This document shows positions 36,132 through 47,556 of a stretch of DNA of 64,000 nucleotides, one piece after another. The position numbers were made by a program, and so were the translations under genes. The stretch comes from Protaetiibacter larvae (GTDB taxonomy: Bacteria > Actinomycetota > Actinomycetes > Actinomycetales > Microbacteriaceae). The number at the start of each line of letters is the position of its first letter. Position 1 is the first letter of the stretch. The notes under the pieces are model-generated. The model worked only from the letters and a program-made list of their open reading frames with translations. It was not told the DNA's origin and searched no databases. The DNA lies in contig NZ_CP043504.1 in the NCBI RefSeq assembly GCF_008365275.1, forward strand, positions 868,001-932,000. Direction: 5' to 3'.

Positions 36132-37283
36132 ATGAAGGGATTCAAGAAGGCTTCGATCGTCGCGGCGATCGGTGTCTCCGCGGCACTCATCCTGACCGCT
36201 TGCGGTACCACGGGCGGTGACGGCGGCGGCGGCGACGGCGGCAAGAGCGGCGAGACGTTCAAGATCGCGTACCAGGGTCCGCTCTCCGGCGACAACGCCG
36301 CCTACGGCACCTACGCGACCGCCGGCATCGAGGTCGCCCTCGCCGACTACAAGAAGGCCTACCCGGACGGCCCCAACGTGGAGGTCGTCTACGGCGACTC
36401 CCAGGGCGACCCGGCACAGGCTCCCGCCATCGCCACCGACTTCATCAACGACGAGGCCCTCCTCGGTGTCACGGGCCCCGCCTTCTCGGGTGAGACCAAC
36501 GCGACCGGCCCGGCCTACGCCGAAGCCGGCCTCGTGACGGTGTCGATGTCGGCCACCAACCCGACCCTCTCCGAGAACGGCTGGGCGACCTTCCACCGCG
36601 TCGTCGCGCCCGACTCGGCGCAGGGCCCGGCGGCCGCCGCGCTCATGACGAACACCCTCGGCTACACGAAGGTCTACCTCGTCGACGACTCGAGCGACTA
36701 CGGCGTGGGCCTGGGCGACCAGATCAAGGCCACCCTGGGCGACGTCCTCATCGGCTCGGACAAGGTGCAGGTCGGCGACACCGACTTCTCCGCCACCGTG
36801 ACCAAGGTCAAGGACTCGGGCGCCGAGGCGATCTACTACGCGGGCTACGCCCCGGAGGCCGCCCTCTTCCTGAAGCAGCTCCGTGACGGCGGCTACGAGG
36901 GCGTGTTCCTCTCGGGCGACGGCACGGTCGACGCGGCGTTCCTCACCGCGGGCGACTTCACCGAGGGCTCGATCCTCACCTTCCCCGGCATCCTCGACGC
37001 GGGTGACGAGTTCACCGCCAAGTGGGAGGCGCTCTCGGGCGACAAGGGCGAGATCGGCGCCTACACCCTCGAGGCGTACGACGCCGCGTGGGTGCTGCTC
37101 TCCGGCATCGGCGAGGGCAACACCACCCGTGCCGACCTGCTCAAGTGGGTCAACGCGTACGACGCGGACGGCCTGACCAAGCACATCAAGTTCACCTCCA
37201 CCGGTGAGATCGATGGCGCGTCGGGCGTCTACTACTACACGGTCGAGGGCGGCAAGACCGTCCTCGGAGGACCGGCCGAGTGA
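36132..37283 (+). CDS. livK: Branched-chain amino acid ABC substrate-binding lipoprotein
   Basis: 383 residues. Signal peptide with lipobox ending LTAC (Cys24), Gly-rich linker, then KIAYQGPLSGDNAAYGTYA, GVTGPAFSGETNATGPAYAE and YYAGYAPEAALFLKQL, typical LivK-like Leu/Ile/Val-binding protein. The ATG at 36132 is preferred over the GTG at 36123 because GAAAGG is well spaced for it. A terminator separates it from livH, which would keep binding protein in excess over permease. Confidence 0.92.
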   Translation: MKGFKKASIVAAIGVSAALILTACGTTGGDGGGGDGGKSGETFKIAYQGPLSGDNAAYGTYATAGIEVALADYKKAYPDGPNVEVVYGDSQGDPAQAPAIATDFINDEALLGVTGPAFSGETNATGPAYAEAGLVTVSMSATNPTLSENGWATFHRVVAPDSAQGPAAAALMTNTLGYTKVYLVDDSSDYGVGLGDQIKATLGDVLIGSDKVQVGDTDFSATVTKVKDSGAEAIYYAGYAPEAALFLKQLRDGGYEGVFLSGDGTVDAAFLTAGDFTEGSILTFPGILDAGDEFTAKWEALSGDKGEIGAYTLEAYDAAWVLLSGIGEGNTTRADLLKWVNAYDADGLTKHIKFTSTGEIDGASGVYYYTVEGGKTVLGGPAE

Positions 37284-37288
37284 TCCCC

Positions 37289-37322
37289 GGGGGTGCCGGA
37301 GCCTGAGAGCTCCGGCACCCCC
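37289..37322 (+). terminator. Intercistronic terminator between livK and livH
   Basis: Perfect 14-bp stem GGGGGTGCCGGAGC / GCTCCGGCACCCCC with loop CTGAGA. It starts 5 nt after livK. Confidence 0.75.
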
Positions 37323-37431
37323 ACCACTCTCACTCGCGGTGCGATGGGGCACGTCGGAGTCCCCCGCATCGCGGAGCCGCCTCGATCCCGCTCGGACCCC
37401 GAGCCCTGCACCGTGTAGGGAGCAACCCGTC

Positions 37432-38472
37432 TTGGATTTCTCGTTCCTCTTCAACAACTTCATCGAGCTGACCGTCACGGGCCTCGTACTCGGCTCGGTG
37501 TACGCGCTCATCGCGCTCGGCTACACGCTGGTCTACGGGGTTCTCCAGCTCATCAACTTCGCGCACGCCGACGTGTTCATGTGGGGCACCTTCGCCGTCG
37601 CGTGGGTGTTCATCCTCACCGGGGCGAACGGCAGCGGCACCCTGCTGCAGGCGCTGCCCTACCTGCTCCTCGCGCTCGTCGTCTCGGCGAGCGTCTCGGG
37701 CGGCCTCGCGATGCTCGTCGAGCGGGTCGCGTACCGGCGACTCGTGCGCAAACGGGCGCTCAGCTACATCATCCTGATCTCCGCGATCGGCGCCTCCTTC
37801 GTGCTCTCCGAGACGATGGGCATCCGCGACCGGATCGTCGAGGCGATCGACGGGGCGGTGAACGCGATCCTCGGGATCTTCGGCGGCCACGTCGATCTCG
37901 TCGGCATCCTGAGCGACTACACGGCTCGCGCTCGCGGCATCACGACGCTGCCGATGACCATCAAGCCCGAGACGATCCTCACGATCGGCAACTTCAACTT
38001 CCGCAACACCGATCTCACGATCATCCTCGCGGCGCTCATCATGATGGTGGCGCTCGACCAGTTCATCCGCCGCACCCGGCTCGGCCGGGAGATCCGCGCC
38101 GTCGCCCAGGATCCCGAGGCCGCCGCGCTCATGGGCTCCAACTCGACGAGCGTCATCAGCAAGACCTTCCTCATCGGCGGCATCATGGCGGGTGTCGCCG
38201 CCGTGCTGTACCAGATCAAGGTCGGATCGACCGCGTTCGACATCGGCGTCGTCCTCGGCATCAAGGCCTTCACGGCCGCCGTCCTCGGCGGTATCGGCAA
38301 CCTCCGCGGAGCGCTCCTCGGCGGGCTGCTGCTCGGAATCACGGAGAACTACGGCTCGGCGCTCTTCGGCACCCAATGGAAGGACGTGGTGGCGTTCGCG
38401 CTGCTCGTGCTGATCCTGCTGGTGCGACCGACCGGACTCCTCGGGCAGACCCTGGGGAGGGCCCGCGCATGA
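37432..38472 (+). CDS. livH: Branched-chain amino acid ABC permease LivH
   Basis: 346 residues, about eight to nine helices. ALIALGYTLVYGVLQLINFA is the LivH signature; RRTRLGREIRAVAQDPEAAA is the EAA-like cytoplasmic loop contacting the ATPases. Start taken as TTG 37432 because AGGGAGCAA lies upstream and no ATG or GTG fits the homologous N-terminus. An insert around residues 140-180 is longer than in E. coli LivH. Overlaps livM by 4 nt. Confidence 0.92.
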   Translation: MDFSFLFNNFIELTVTGLVLGSVYALIALGYTLVYGVLQLINFAHADVFMWGTFAVAWVFILTGANGSGTLLQALPYLLLALVVSASVSGGLAMLVERVAYRRLVRKRALSYIILISAIGASFVLSETMGIRDRIVEAIDGAVNAILGIFGGHVDLVGILSDYTARARGITTLPMTIKPETILTIGNFNFRNTDLTIILAALIMMVALDQFIRRTRLGREIRAVAQDPEAAALMGSNSTSVISKTFLIGGIMAGVAAVLYQIKVGSTAFDIGVVLGIKAFTAAVLGGIGNLRGALLGGLLLGITENYGSALFGTQWKDVVAFALLVLILLVRPTGLLGQTLGRARA

Positions 38473-39647
38473 CCACCAGCTCGCGAGTCGCGACCTTCTT
38501 CGGCAACGTCGGCGACTGGATCTCGGACCGGCTCGAGCCGGTCGGGGCGGTCGCCCGGAAGCGGCCGGTCAAGATCCCGCTCATCATCGTCGGCGTGCTG
38601 CTCGTGTACGCCCTGCCGATCGTCAACCCGCCGCTCATCACGACCCCGAACAGCGACTTCCCGAACGTGCTGTTCACGGTCACGGTGTACGCGATCGTGG
38701 CCGTCGGCCTCAACATCGTGACCGGCTACGCGGGCCTGCTCGACCTCGGCTACGTGGGCTTCTATGCGACCGGCGCATACGTGGTGGGCCTGCTCACCGC
38801 GTACCACGCGGCGTGGCCGTTCCTGCTCGTGCTGCCCGTCGCGATGCTCGTCACCCTCGTGACCGGCGTGCTCCTCGGGGCGCCCACCCTGCGCGTCCGG
38901 GGCGACTACCTCGCGATCGTCACGATGGGCTTCGGCGAACTCATCCGCATCACGATCCGCAACACCGAGTGGCTGGGCGGCACGGCGGGCATCAAGGCGA
39001 TCCCCTCGCCGCAGAGCATCGGGGCCCCCGACGGGCTGTTCCAGATCCCGCACCTGCACTGGGAGGGGCTGAACCCCCTCATCGACCTCGATCGTTCGAC
39101 GAAGTTCCTGGTGTTCGGGGTGCTCGATGCGACGCCCTACTTCTGGCTCGCGCTCACCGCGCTCATCATCGTCATCCTCATCGAGCGGCTCGTGAAGAAC
39201 AGCCGGGTGGGACGGATGTGGGAGGCGACCCGCGAAGACGAGGACGCCGCCGAGATCATGGGCGTGCCGACCTTCAAGTTCAAGCTGCTGGCCTTCGCCT
39301 CCGGCGCCTTCATCGGCGGCCTCGCGGGCGCGCTGTTCGCGGCGAAGTCCGGGTACATCAACCCGATCAGCTTCCCCGCGAACCTGTCGATCCTGTTCGT
39401 CGCGGCCGTCGTCATCGGCGGTTCCGGCAACCGCTGGGGCGCGATCATCGGTGCCGTCATCGTCGCGTACCTGCCCGAGCGGTTCCGCGAGCTCGAGGAC
39501 TGGCGCCTGCTGTTCTTCGGCGCGGCGCTCGTGATCATCGTCAGCTTCCGGCCGCAGGGGCTGTTCCCCGCGTACAACTCGAGACGCGCCCGACGCGCCG
39601 CCCGACAAGCCGCCCGCGACGCGCGAGAGGAGGCCCCCGTTGTCTGA
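38469..39647 (+). CDS. livM: Branched-chain amino acid ABC permease LivM
   Basis: 392 residues. Helices from about residue 35 on; VGLNIVTGYAGLLDLGYVGF and RVRGDYLAIVTMGFGELIRI are LivM motifs; SRVGRMWEATREDEDAAEIM is the ATPase-contact loop. ATG overlaps the livH stop by 4 nt. A basic C-terminal tail (SRRARRAARQAARDARE) overlaps the start of livG by 8 nt. Confidence 0.93.
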   Translation: MTTSSRVATFFGNVGDWISDRLEPVGAVARKRPVKIPLIIVGVLLVYALPIVNPPLITTPNSDFPNVLFTVTVYAIVAVGLNIVTGYAGLLDLGYVGFYATGAYVVGLLTAYHAAWPFLLVLPVAMLVTLVTGVLLGAPTLRVRGDYLAIVTMGFGELIRITIRNTEWLGGTAGIKAIPSPQSIGAPDGLFQIPHLHWEGLNPLIDLDRSTKFLVFGVLDATPYFWLALTALIIVILIERLVKNSRVGRMWEATREDEDAAEIMGVPTFKFKLLAFASGAFIGGLAGALFAAKSGYINPISFPANLSILFVAAVVIGGSGNRWGAIIGAVIVAYLPERFRELEDWRLLFFGAALVIIVSFRPQGLFPAYNSRRARRAARQAARDAREEAPVV

Positions 39648-40444
39648 CACCGCGACCCAGGCGCCCGCCACGGCGCAGCCGCTGCTCGACGTCGACCACG
39701 TCACCATCAAGTTCGGCGGCGTCGTCGCGCTCGACGACGTCTCCTTCGACATCAAGCCGGGCGAGATCCTGGGGCTCATCGGTCCCAACGGTGCCGGGAA
39801 GACGACCGCGTTCAACGTCATCACGGGCGTCTACCAGGCCACGAGCGGCACGGTCACCTTCGACGGCACGCGGCTCGCCAAGAAGAAGCGCTACCAGATC
39901 ACCAAGCTGGGGATCGCGCGCACCTTCCAGAACATCCGCCTGTTCCCCTCCATGACGGCGCTCGACAACGTGCTCGTCGGTGCGGACGTGCACAGCAAGG
40001 TGGGCGTGCTGCGCGCGATCTTCCGCACGCCGTACTTCCGCCGCACGGAGCGGGAGTCGAAGGAGCTCGCACGCGAGCTGCTGACGTTCGTGGGCGTCGA
40101 CGGGCGGGCGGAGGAGTTCTCCACCAACCTGTCCTACGGCGACCAGCGTCGACTCGAGATCGCCCGCGCGCTCGCCACCAAGCCGAAGCTCATCTGCCTC
40201 GACGAGCCGGCGGCGGGCTTCAACCCGGCGGAGAAGCAGCGGCTTATGCAGCTCATCCGCAACATCCGCGACGCGGGCAACACGGTGCTCCTCGTGGAGC
40301 ACGACATGAAGCTCGTGATGGGGGTGTGCGACCGCATCGTGGTGCTCGAATTCGGCAAGAAGGTGGCCGAGGGCACCCCGGCCGAGATCCAGGCGAACCC
40401 GGTGGTCATCGCGGCCTACCTCGGCGCCGAAGAGGAGGACGTCG

Positions 40445-40458
<14 letters not shown>
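39640..40458 (+). CDS. livG: Branched-chain amino acid ABC ATPase LivG
   Basis: 272 residues. Walker A GPNGAGKTTAFN, signature LSYGDQRRLEIARAL, Walker B LICLDEPAAGFNP and switch His in LVEHDMKLVMGVCDRIV. Pairs with LivF on the LivHM channel. TTG start at 39640, preceded by GAGAGGAGG, inside the end of livM; overlaps livF by 14 nt. Confidence 0.93.
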
Positions 40459-42790
<2,332 letters not shown>

Positions 42791-42801
42791 CCTCGGGTCC
42801 G

Positions 42802-42870
42802 CTCGTGGCGCGGCTGGAGCCGTGACCCGGCGGCGAGGGTAACGCCTCCCGCCGCGCGGTCGTTTCGCCC
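42802..42870. repeat. Palindromic intergenic element, copy 2 (degenerate)
   Basis: Left arm GTGGCGCGGCTGGAGCCGTG at 42805-42824 and part of the middle (AACGCCTCCCGCCG) are recognisable; the right arm has decayed. Lies 12 nt after guaB. Confidence 0.6.
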
Positions 42871-42954
42871 TCCCCAGCCGCGGGGTCGCGCGAGGCGTCC
42901 ACCGATCGGGCCGAGTCGGTCACGGGCTCGCGTCGCGGGAGTCATCGTGTCGGC

Positions 42955-43914
42955 ATGACACGCTCCTTCGATCCCGAGTTCGACATCCTGTACGCCGACG
43001 AGGTCGCCCGCGCCGGCGACGATCCGCGCCGACTGCGGCGCCACTACGCCAGCGGGCACCTCATCCGCATCCGGCGCGGTGCGTACGTCGTCACGCCGCT
43101 GTGGGAGGCGGCCGACGAGCGGCAGCGCCACATCGCGCGCGTGCTCGCGGCCGCCCACGATGCCGTCCGTCCGTATGTGGCGGCCGGCATCTCGGCGGCC
43201 GCGGTGTGGGATGCGCCGGTGTTCATCCCGTTCGGTGCCGTCGTCGAGATTGTCGACGGGTACCGCGGCGGCGGCCGTTCCGAGCCGGGCGTCCGGCGCG
43301 CCACCGCTGCCGCCGAGTTCGCCTACCCGGTCCGGAGGATGGGGATCGACGTCACCGACGTCGCGCGCACGGCCATCGATCTCGCCACTCGATCCACGTT
43401 CCCCGCGGCGCTCGCCGCGATGGACTGGGCGATCTCGGCGGCGAACCCGGATGCGACGTCGGTCGCGGTCGTGCGTGACCGGTTGCGCGAGATGGGCGCG
43501 CGACCGGGGGCGCGCACCGCGTGGCGGGCTGCGGAATCGGCTGTCTCGAACTCGGGTTCAGGCGGGGAGTCATTCGGCCGCGGGGTCATCCACGATCTCG
43601 GTTTCGTCGATCCGGTGACGCAGCTCGAGCTTCGCGATGCGGAGGGCGCAATGTATGCGGACTACGCCTGGCCAGACGTGAAGGTGTTGGTGGAGTTCGA
43701 CGGATTCGTGAAGTATCGCGATCCGCGTTTCAACCACGGCGATCCGCTCGAGAAGCTGCGGCGGGAGCGCGAGCGCGAAGCGCGGCTTCGCGCGCTGGGA
43801 TGGACCGTCGTCCGGATCACCTGGGCCGATCTCCAGGATCCGCCGCGCCTCGCGCGGTTGCTCGCCACGGTGGGGGTGCCTCGTCGTCAGCTGTGGGTGC
43901 GGCGGGAGAAGTGA
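42955..43914 (+). CDS. AbiEi-like wHTH protein with PD-(D/E)XK-type C-terminal domain
   Basis: 319 residues. The N-terminal half (ARAGDDPRRLRRHYASGHLI, RRGAYVV) resembles the winged-helix of AbiEi antitoxin-domain proteins. The C-terminal half has an endonuclease-like core: Asp236, Glu247, Asp249 and Lys253 in ADYAWPDVKVLVEFDGFVKY, then EREREARLRALGWTVVRITW, as in Vsr/DUF559-type proteins. No AbiEii toxin gene is adjacent, so a solitary DNA-binding or nuclease role is as likely as an antitoxin one. It interrupts guaB-guaB3 and has repeat copies on both sides. Confidence 0.65.
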   Translation: MTRSFDPEFDILYADEVARAGDDPRRLRRHYASGHLIRIRRGAYVVTPLWEAADERQRHIARVLAAAHDAVRPYVAAGISAAAVWDAPVFIPFGAVVEIVDGYRGGGRSEPGVRRATAAAEFAYPVRRMGIDVTDVARTAIDLATRSTFPAALAAMDWAISAANPDATSVAVVRDRLREMGARPGARTAWRAAESAVSNSGSGGESFGRGVIHDLGFVDPVTQLELRDAEGAMYADYAWPDVKVLVEFDGFVKYRDPRFNHGDPLEKLRREREREARLRALGWTVVRITWADLQDPPRLARLLATVGVPRRQLWVRREK

Positions 43915-43975
43915 CCTCGGGGCGGGAGGCGTTTCTCCCGCTGCCGTGGCGCGGCTCCAGCCGCGCCACGAGCAA
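43913..43975. repeat. Palindromic intergenic element, copy 3 (right half)
   Basis: Begins at the stop of the preceding gene (GACCTCGGGGCGGGAGGCG) and ends with the right arm. GTGGCGCGGCT (43946-43956) and AGCCGCGCCAC (43959-43969) form a tight hairpin. Confidence 0.6.
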
Positions 43976-43984
43976 CGCAACAAC

Positions 43985-43990
43985 TAGGGT
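43985..43990 (+). promoter_or_regulatory. Leaderless -10 box (TAGGGT) of guaB3
   Basis: TAGGGT is 6 nt before the GTG at 43997. Confidence 0.55.
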
Positions 43991-43996
43991 GGAGCG

Positions 43997-45118
43997 GTGA
44001 GCGACATCGAGATCGGGCGGGCCAAGCGCGCGCGCCGCGCGTACGCATTCGACGACATCGCGATCGTGCCGAGCCGACGCACCCGTGACCCGCAGGATGT
44101 CAGCGTCAGCTGGACGATCGACGCGTTCACCTTCGACATCCCGGTGCTCGCGGCACCCATGGACTCGGTGGTCAGCCCCGAGACCGCGATCGCCATCGGG
44201 CGCCTGGGCGGCCTCGGCGTGCTCGACCTCGAGGGCGTGTGGACCCGCTACGAGGACCCGGAGGCGGTGCTCGGGGAGATCCGTTCGCTGCCGGCCGAGT
44301 CGGCGACCGCGCGCATGCAGGAGCTCTACGCGGAGCCGGTCAAGCCCGAGCTCATCAAGGCACGCCTCGCCGAGATCCGCGCCGCGGGCGTACCGGTCGC
44401 CGGCGCGCTCAGCCCGCAGCGCACCCAGGAGCACTACAAGACCGTCGTCGACGCCGGCGTCGACCTGTTCGTCATCCGCGGCACCACGGTGTCCGCCGAG
44501 CACGTCAGCAAGACGGTCGAGCCGCTCAACCTCAAGAAGTTCATCTACGAGCTCGACGTGCCGGTCATCGTCGGCGGCGCCGCCACCTACACGGCGGCAC
44601 TTCACCTCATGCGCACGGGCGCCGCAGGCGTGCTCGTCGGCTTCGGCGGGGGCGCCGCATCCACCACCCGTACGAGCCTCGGCATCCACGCCCCCATGGC
44701 GACCGCGGTCGCGGATGTCGCCGGTGCGCGCCGGGACTACCTCGACGAGTCGGGCGGCCGTTACGTGCACGTCATCGCGGATGGCGGTCTCGGCACGAGC
44801 GGCGACATCGTGAAGGCGATCTCGGTGGGTGCGGACGCCGTGATGCTGGGCTCGACGCTGGCGCGTGCGAGCGAGGCGCCCGGTGGCGGTTGGCATTGGG
44901 GTGCCGAGGCGCACCACCCGGAGCTGCCGCGCGGCAACCGGGTGCAGGTCGGCACGATCGCTCCGCTCGAGCAGGTGCTGTTCGGCCCGTCAGCGCACCC
45001 GGATGGCCAGGTGAACCTCATCGGCGCGCTCAAGCGCTCGATGGCGACCACCGGCTACTCCGACCTGAAGGAGTTCCAGCGCGTCGAGGTGGTCGTCGCG
45101 CCGTACACCCGCAGCTGA
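43997..45118 (+). CDS. guaB3: GuaB3 family IMP dehydrogenase-related protein
   Basis: 373 residues. IMPDH-type TIM barrel without CBS domains: RRAYAFDDIAIVPSRRTRDP, VLAAPMDSVVSPETAIAIG and VIADGGLGTSGDIVKAISVG. The loop that carries the catalytic Cys in GuaB reads GGGAASTTR here, with Ser222 in its place, so normal IMPDH chemistry is doubtful. Actinobacteria keep GuaB3 next to guaB; its role is not settled. GTG start, -10 box 6 nt upstream. Confidence 0.9.
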   Translation: MSDIEIGRAKRARRAYAFDDIAIVPSRRTRDPQDVSVSWTIDAFTFDIPVLAAPMDSVVSPETAIAIGRLGGLGVLDLEGVWTRYEDPEAVLGEIRSLPAESATARMQELYAEPVKPELIKARLAEIRAAGVPVAGALSPQRTQEHYKTVVDAGVDLFVIRGTTVSAEHVSKTVEPLNLKKFIYELDVPVIVGGAATYTAALHLMRTGAAGVLVGFGGGAASTTRTSLGIHAPMATAVADVAGARRDYLDESGGRYVHVIADGGLGTSGDIVKAISVGADAVMLGSTLARASEAPGGGWHWGAEAHHPELPRGNRVQVGTIAPLEQVLFGPSAHPDGQVNLIGALKRSMATTGYSDLKEFQRVEVVVAPYTRS

Positions 45119-45140
45119 GCCGCGGCGGGAGAACCGACCG

Positions 45141-45190
45141 CGCGGCGGGAGTCGTTTCCCCCGCCGTCGGGTCACGGCTCCAGCCGCGCC
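45141..45190. repeat. Palindromic intergenic element, copy 4 (right part)
   Basis: Middle GGCGGGAGTCGTTTCCCCCG and right arm CACGGCTCCAGCCGCGCC are intact; the left arm is lost or replaced. Lies between guaB3 and glpD. Confidence 0.65.
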
Positions 45191-45203
45191 GTGAGCGCGC
45201 GCG

Positions 45204-45209
45204 TAGGGT
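45204..45209 (+). promoter_or_regulatory. Leaderless -10 box (TAGGGT) of glpD
   Basis: TAGGGT is 6 nt before the glpD GTG, directly after a palindromic element. Confidence 0.55.
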
Positions 45210-45215
45210 GGAGGC

Positions 45216-46904
45216 GTGGGCGGACTGGGGCCGGATGGACGCGCGGCAGCGCTCGCGGCGTTGCGTGAACGAGAGCTCGACGTGCTCGTCATCGGCGGGG
45301 GGATCGTCGGGGCCGGCACAGCGCTCGACGCCGCGACGCGCGGACTGGCCACGGGCATCGTCGAGGCGCGCGACTGGGGCGCCGGAACGAGCAGCCGCAG
45401 CTCGAAACTCGTGCACGGCGGCATCCGCTACCTCGAGCAGCTCGACTTCCGCCTCGTGCGTGAGGCGCTCATCGAGCGCGGCCTGCTGCTGCAGCGCATC
45501 GCCCCGCACCTCGTGAAGCCCGTCAAGTTCCTCTACCCCGTGCGCGTGCCGCTCATCGAGCGGTTCTACATCGGCGCGGGGATGACGCTCTACGATCTGT
45601 TCTCCTGGACAGGCGGACGGCCCCCCGGCGTTCCGCACCACCGCCATCTCACCCGGCGGCAGCTCGCGAAGGCGGCCCCGGATCTGGCCCCCGACGCCTT
45701 CCGCGGCGGCCTCGTCTACTACGACGCACAGGTCGACGACGCCCGCTACGTCGCGAGCCTCGTGCGCACGGCGGCCGAGTACGGTGCGCACGCCGCGAGC
45801 CGAGTGCGGGTCGAGGGACTCATCCGCGAAGGCGCCCGCGTGGTCGGCGTCGAGGCGCTCGACCGCGAATCGGGGGAGACCTTCACGATCCGCGCGCGCC
45901 AGGTGGTCTCGGCGACCGGCGTCTGGACGGATGAGATCCAGGGGATGGCGGGGGTGCGCCCGTTCCGGGTGCGTGCCTCGAAGGGCGTGCACCTCGTGGT
46001 GCCGCGCGACCGCATCCGCGGCACGATCGGGCTGCTGCTGCGCACCGAGAAGAGCGTGCTGTTCCTCATCCCCTGGGGCAGGCACTGGCTCATCGGCACG
46101 ACCGACACCGACTGGCACCTCGACCTCGCGCATCCGGCCGCGACCGCCGCCGACATCGACTACCTCCTCGCGCACATCAACACCGTGCTCGCGACCCCGC
46201 TCACCCGCGACGACGTCGAGGGCGTCTATGCGGGGCTGCGACCGCTGCTGGCCGGCGAGAGCGAGGAGACCAGCAAGCTCAGCCGCGAGCACATCGTGGC
46301 GACGCCGCTGCCCGGCCTCGTGGTCGTCGCGGGCGGCAAGTTCACGACGTACCGGGTGATGGCGAAGGACACCGTGGACGCGGTCGCGCGCGGGCTCGAC
46401 CGCCCCACCCCCGTGAGCGTCACCGAGGACATCGGCCTCACGGGCGCCGAGGGCTATCGCGCCGCCTGGAATCGCCGGGGACGGATCGCGCGCCGCCACC
46501 GCATCCCGGTGGGCGCGGTCGGCCACCTGCTCAACCGCTACGGCACGCATGCCCGCGAGGTGCTGGCGCTCATCCGGGAGCGCCCGGAGCTCGCCGAGCT
46601 GCTGCCGGGCTCCGAGGACTACCTCATGGCCGAGGTCGTCTACGCGGCGAGCGCCGAGGGTGCGCTGCACCTGGATGACGTGCTCGCCCGCCGCACCCGG
46701 ATGTCGATCGAGGCGTGGGATCGCGGCGTCTCGGCCGCCCCGGTCGCGGCGAGTCTGATGGCCGAGGTGCTCGGCTGGGACGAGGCGCGCATCGCTCACG
46801 AGACGGAGCGCTACACCGAGCGGGTGGCCGCCGAGCGCGCCAGCCAGCTCGAACACGACGACGCATCCGCCGAGCGCATCCGCCTCAAAGCCCGCGAGGT
46901 CTAG
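45216..46904 (+). CDS. glpD: Glycerol-3-phosphate dehydrogenase (FAD-dependent)
   Basis: 562 residues. FAD-binding VLVIGGGIVGAGTALDAATR (residues 24-43), SSRSSKLVHGGIRYLEQLDF (GlpD signature) and the C-terminal DAO domain. It oxidises glycerol-3-phosphate to DHAP at the membrane, donating electrons to quinone. A glycerophosphodiesterase at 54659 could supply its substrate. GTG start 6 nt after TAGGGT. The TAG stop is the first base pair of a palindromic element. Confidence 0.94.
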   Translation: MGGLGPDGRAAALAALRERELDVLVIGGGIVGAGTALDAATRGLATGIVEARDWGAGTSSRSSKLVHGGIRYLEQLDFRLVREALIERGLLLQRIAPHLVKPVKFLYPVRVPLIERFYIGAGMTLYDLFSWTGGRPPGVPHHRHLTRRQLAKAAPDLAPDAFRGGLVYYDAQVDDARYVASLVRTAAEYGAHAASRVRVEGLIREGARVVGVEALDRESGETFTIRARQVVSATGVWTDEIQGMAGVRPFRVRASKGVHLVVPRDRIRGTIGLLLRTEKSVLFLIPWGRHWLIGTTDTDWHLDLAHPAATAADIDYLLAHINTVLATPLTRDDVEGVYAGLRPLLAGESEETSKLSREHIVATPLPGLVVVAGGKFTTYRVMAKDTVDAVARGLDRPTPVSVTEDIGLTGAEGYRAAWNRRGRIARRHRIPVGAVGHLLNRYGTHAREVLALIRERPELAELLPGSEDYLMAEVVYAASAEGALHLDDVLARRTRMSIEAWDRGVSAAPVAASLMAEVLGWDEARIAHETERYTERVAAERASQLEHDDASAERIRLKAREV

Positions 46905-46975
46905 GCGCGGCTGGAGCCGCGACCCCGGGGCGGGAGAAACGCCCCCCGCCGCGGGGTCGCGGCTCCAGCCGCGCC
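46904..46975. repeat. Palindromic intergenic element, copy 5 (full)
   Basis: Perfect 23-bp arms (46904-46926 and 46953-46975), starting GGCGCGGCTGGAGCCGCGAC, around a 26-nt middle with GGCGGGAGAAACGCCCCCCG. It abuts the glpD stop codon and could also act as its terminator. Confidence 0.85.
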
Positions 46976-46991
46976 ATGGCAGCCGCCCGGA

Positions 46992-46997
46992 TAGGGT
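46992..46997 (+). promoter_or_regulatory. Candidate -10 box (TAGGGT) of the antiporter operon
   Basis: TAGGGT lies 31 nt before the ATG at 47029, giving a short leader that includes the RBS GGAGGAG. Confidence 0.45.
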
Positions 46998-47028
46998 GGA
47001 GGGGTAGCCGATTGATGGAGGAGCTGCC

Positions 47029-47553
47029 ATGGTCGACGTCCGACGGGTCAAACTCCCCGGTGTGGGGATGCTCCACACCTTCGTCACGGATGACGGCGGC
47101 AAGGTGGGCGTCATCACCCATCGCTCGGGCGCATCCGACCTGATCTCGTTCGCCGATGCCGAAGACGGCGATGCCCGCAAGGTGTCGCTGCGGCTCGACG
47201 AGGACGAGGCGCACACCCTCGCGGAGCTGCTCGGCGGCACCCGGATCACCGAGTCGCTCAGCGGCCTCGACCAGGTGCCGGGGCTCTCGATCGACTGGTT
47301 CCACGTGGACTACGACCATCACATCGCCGGCCAGCCGCTCGGCTCGATGACCGGGCGCGGCCTCCCGGGGGTGACGGTCGTCGCGGTGGTGCGCGGCGAC
47401 TCGGCCAACCCCGGGCCCGACGACGACTTCAAGGTGTTCCCCGGCGACACGCTCGTCGTGGCGGGGGCGCCCGAGAAGGTCGCGAAGGCGTTCCAGTTCT
47501 ACCGCACGGGCGAGATCAAGTCGCGCTCGGGCGATGCGCCTCCCGGGGGGTGA
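47029..47553 (+). CDS. Cation:proton antiporter regulatory subunit (TrkA-C domain)
   Basis: 174 residues, soluble. The C-terminal part (GLPGVTVVAVVRGDSANPGP, VFPGDTLVVAGAPEKV) is a TrkA-C/RCK-C ligand-binding domain like the KhtT-type regulators of K+/H+ antiporters. The N-terminal half resembles the companion domain of these subunits. Paired with the membrane antiporter 3 nt downstream, an arrangement conserved in actinobacteria. Likely gates it by nucleotide or pH sensing (inference). Confidence 0.85.
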   Translation: MVDVRRVKLPGVGMLHTFVTDDGGKVGVITHRSGASDLISFADAEDGDARKVSLRLDEDEAHTLAELLGGTRITESLSGLDQVPGLSIDWFHVDYDHHIAGQPLGSMTGRGLPGVTVVAVVRGDSANPGPDDDFKVFPGDTLVVAGAPEKVAKAFQFYRTGEIKSRSGDAPPGG

Positions 47554-47556
47554 GCC

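Noticed and set aside
42955-43914. A complete AbiE toxin-antitoxin pair
   Set aside because: No nucleotidyltransferase-type AbiEii gene lies on either side; the neighbours are guaB and guaB3.
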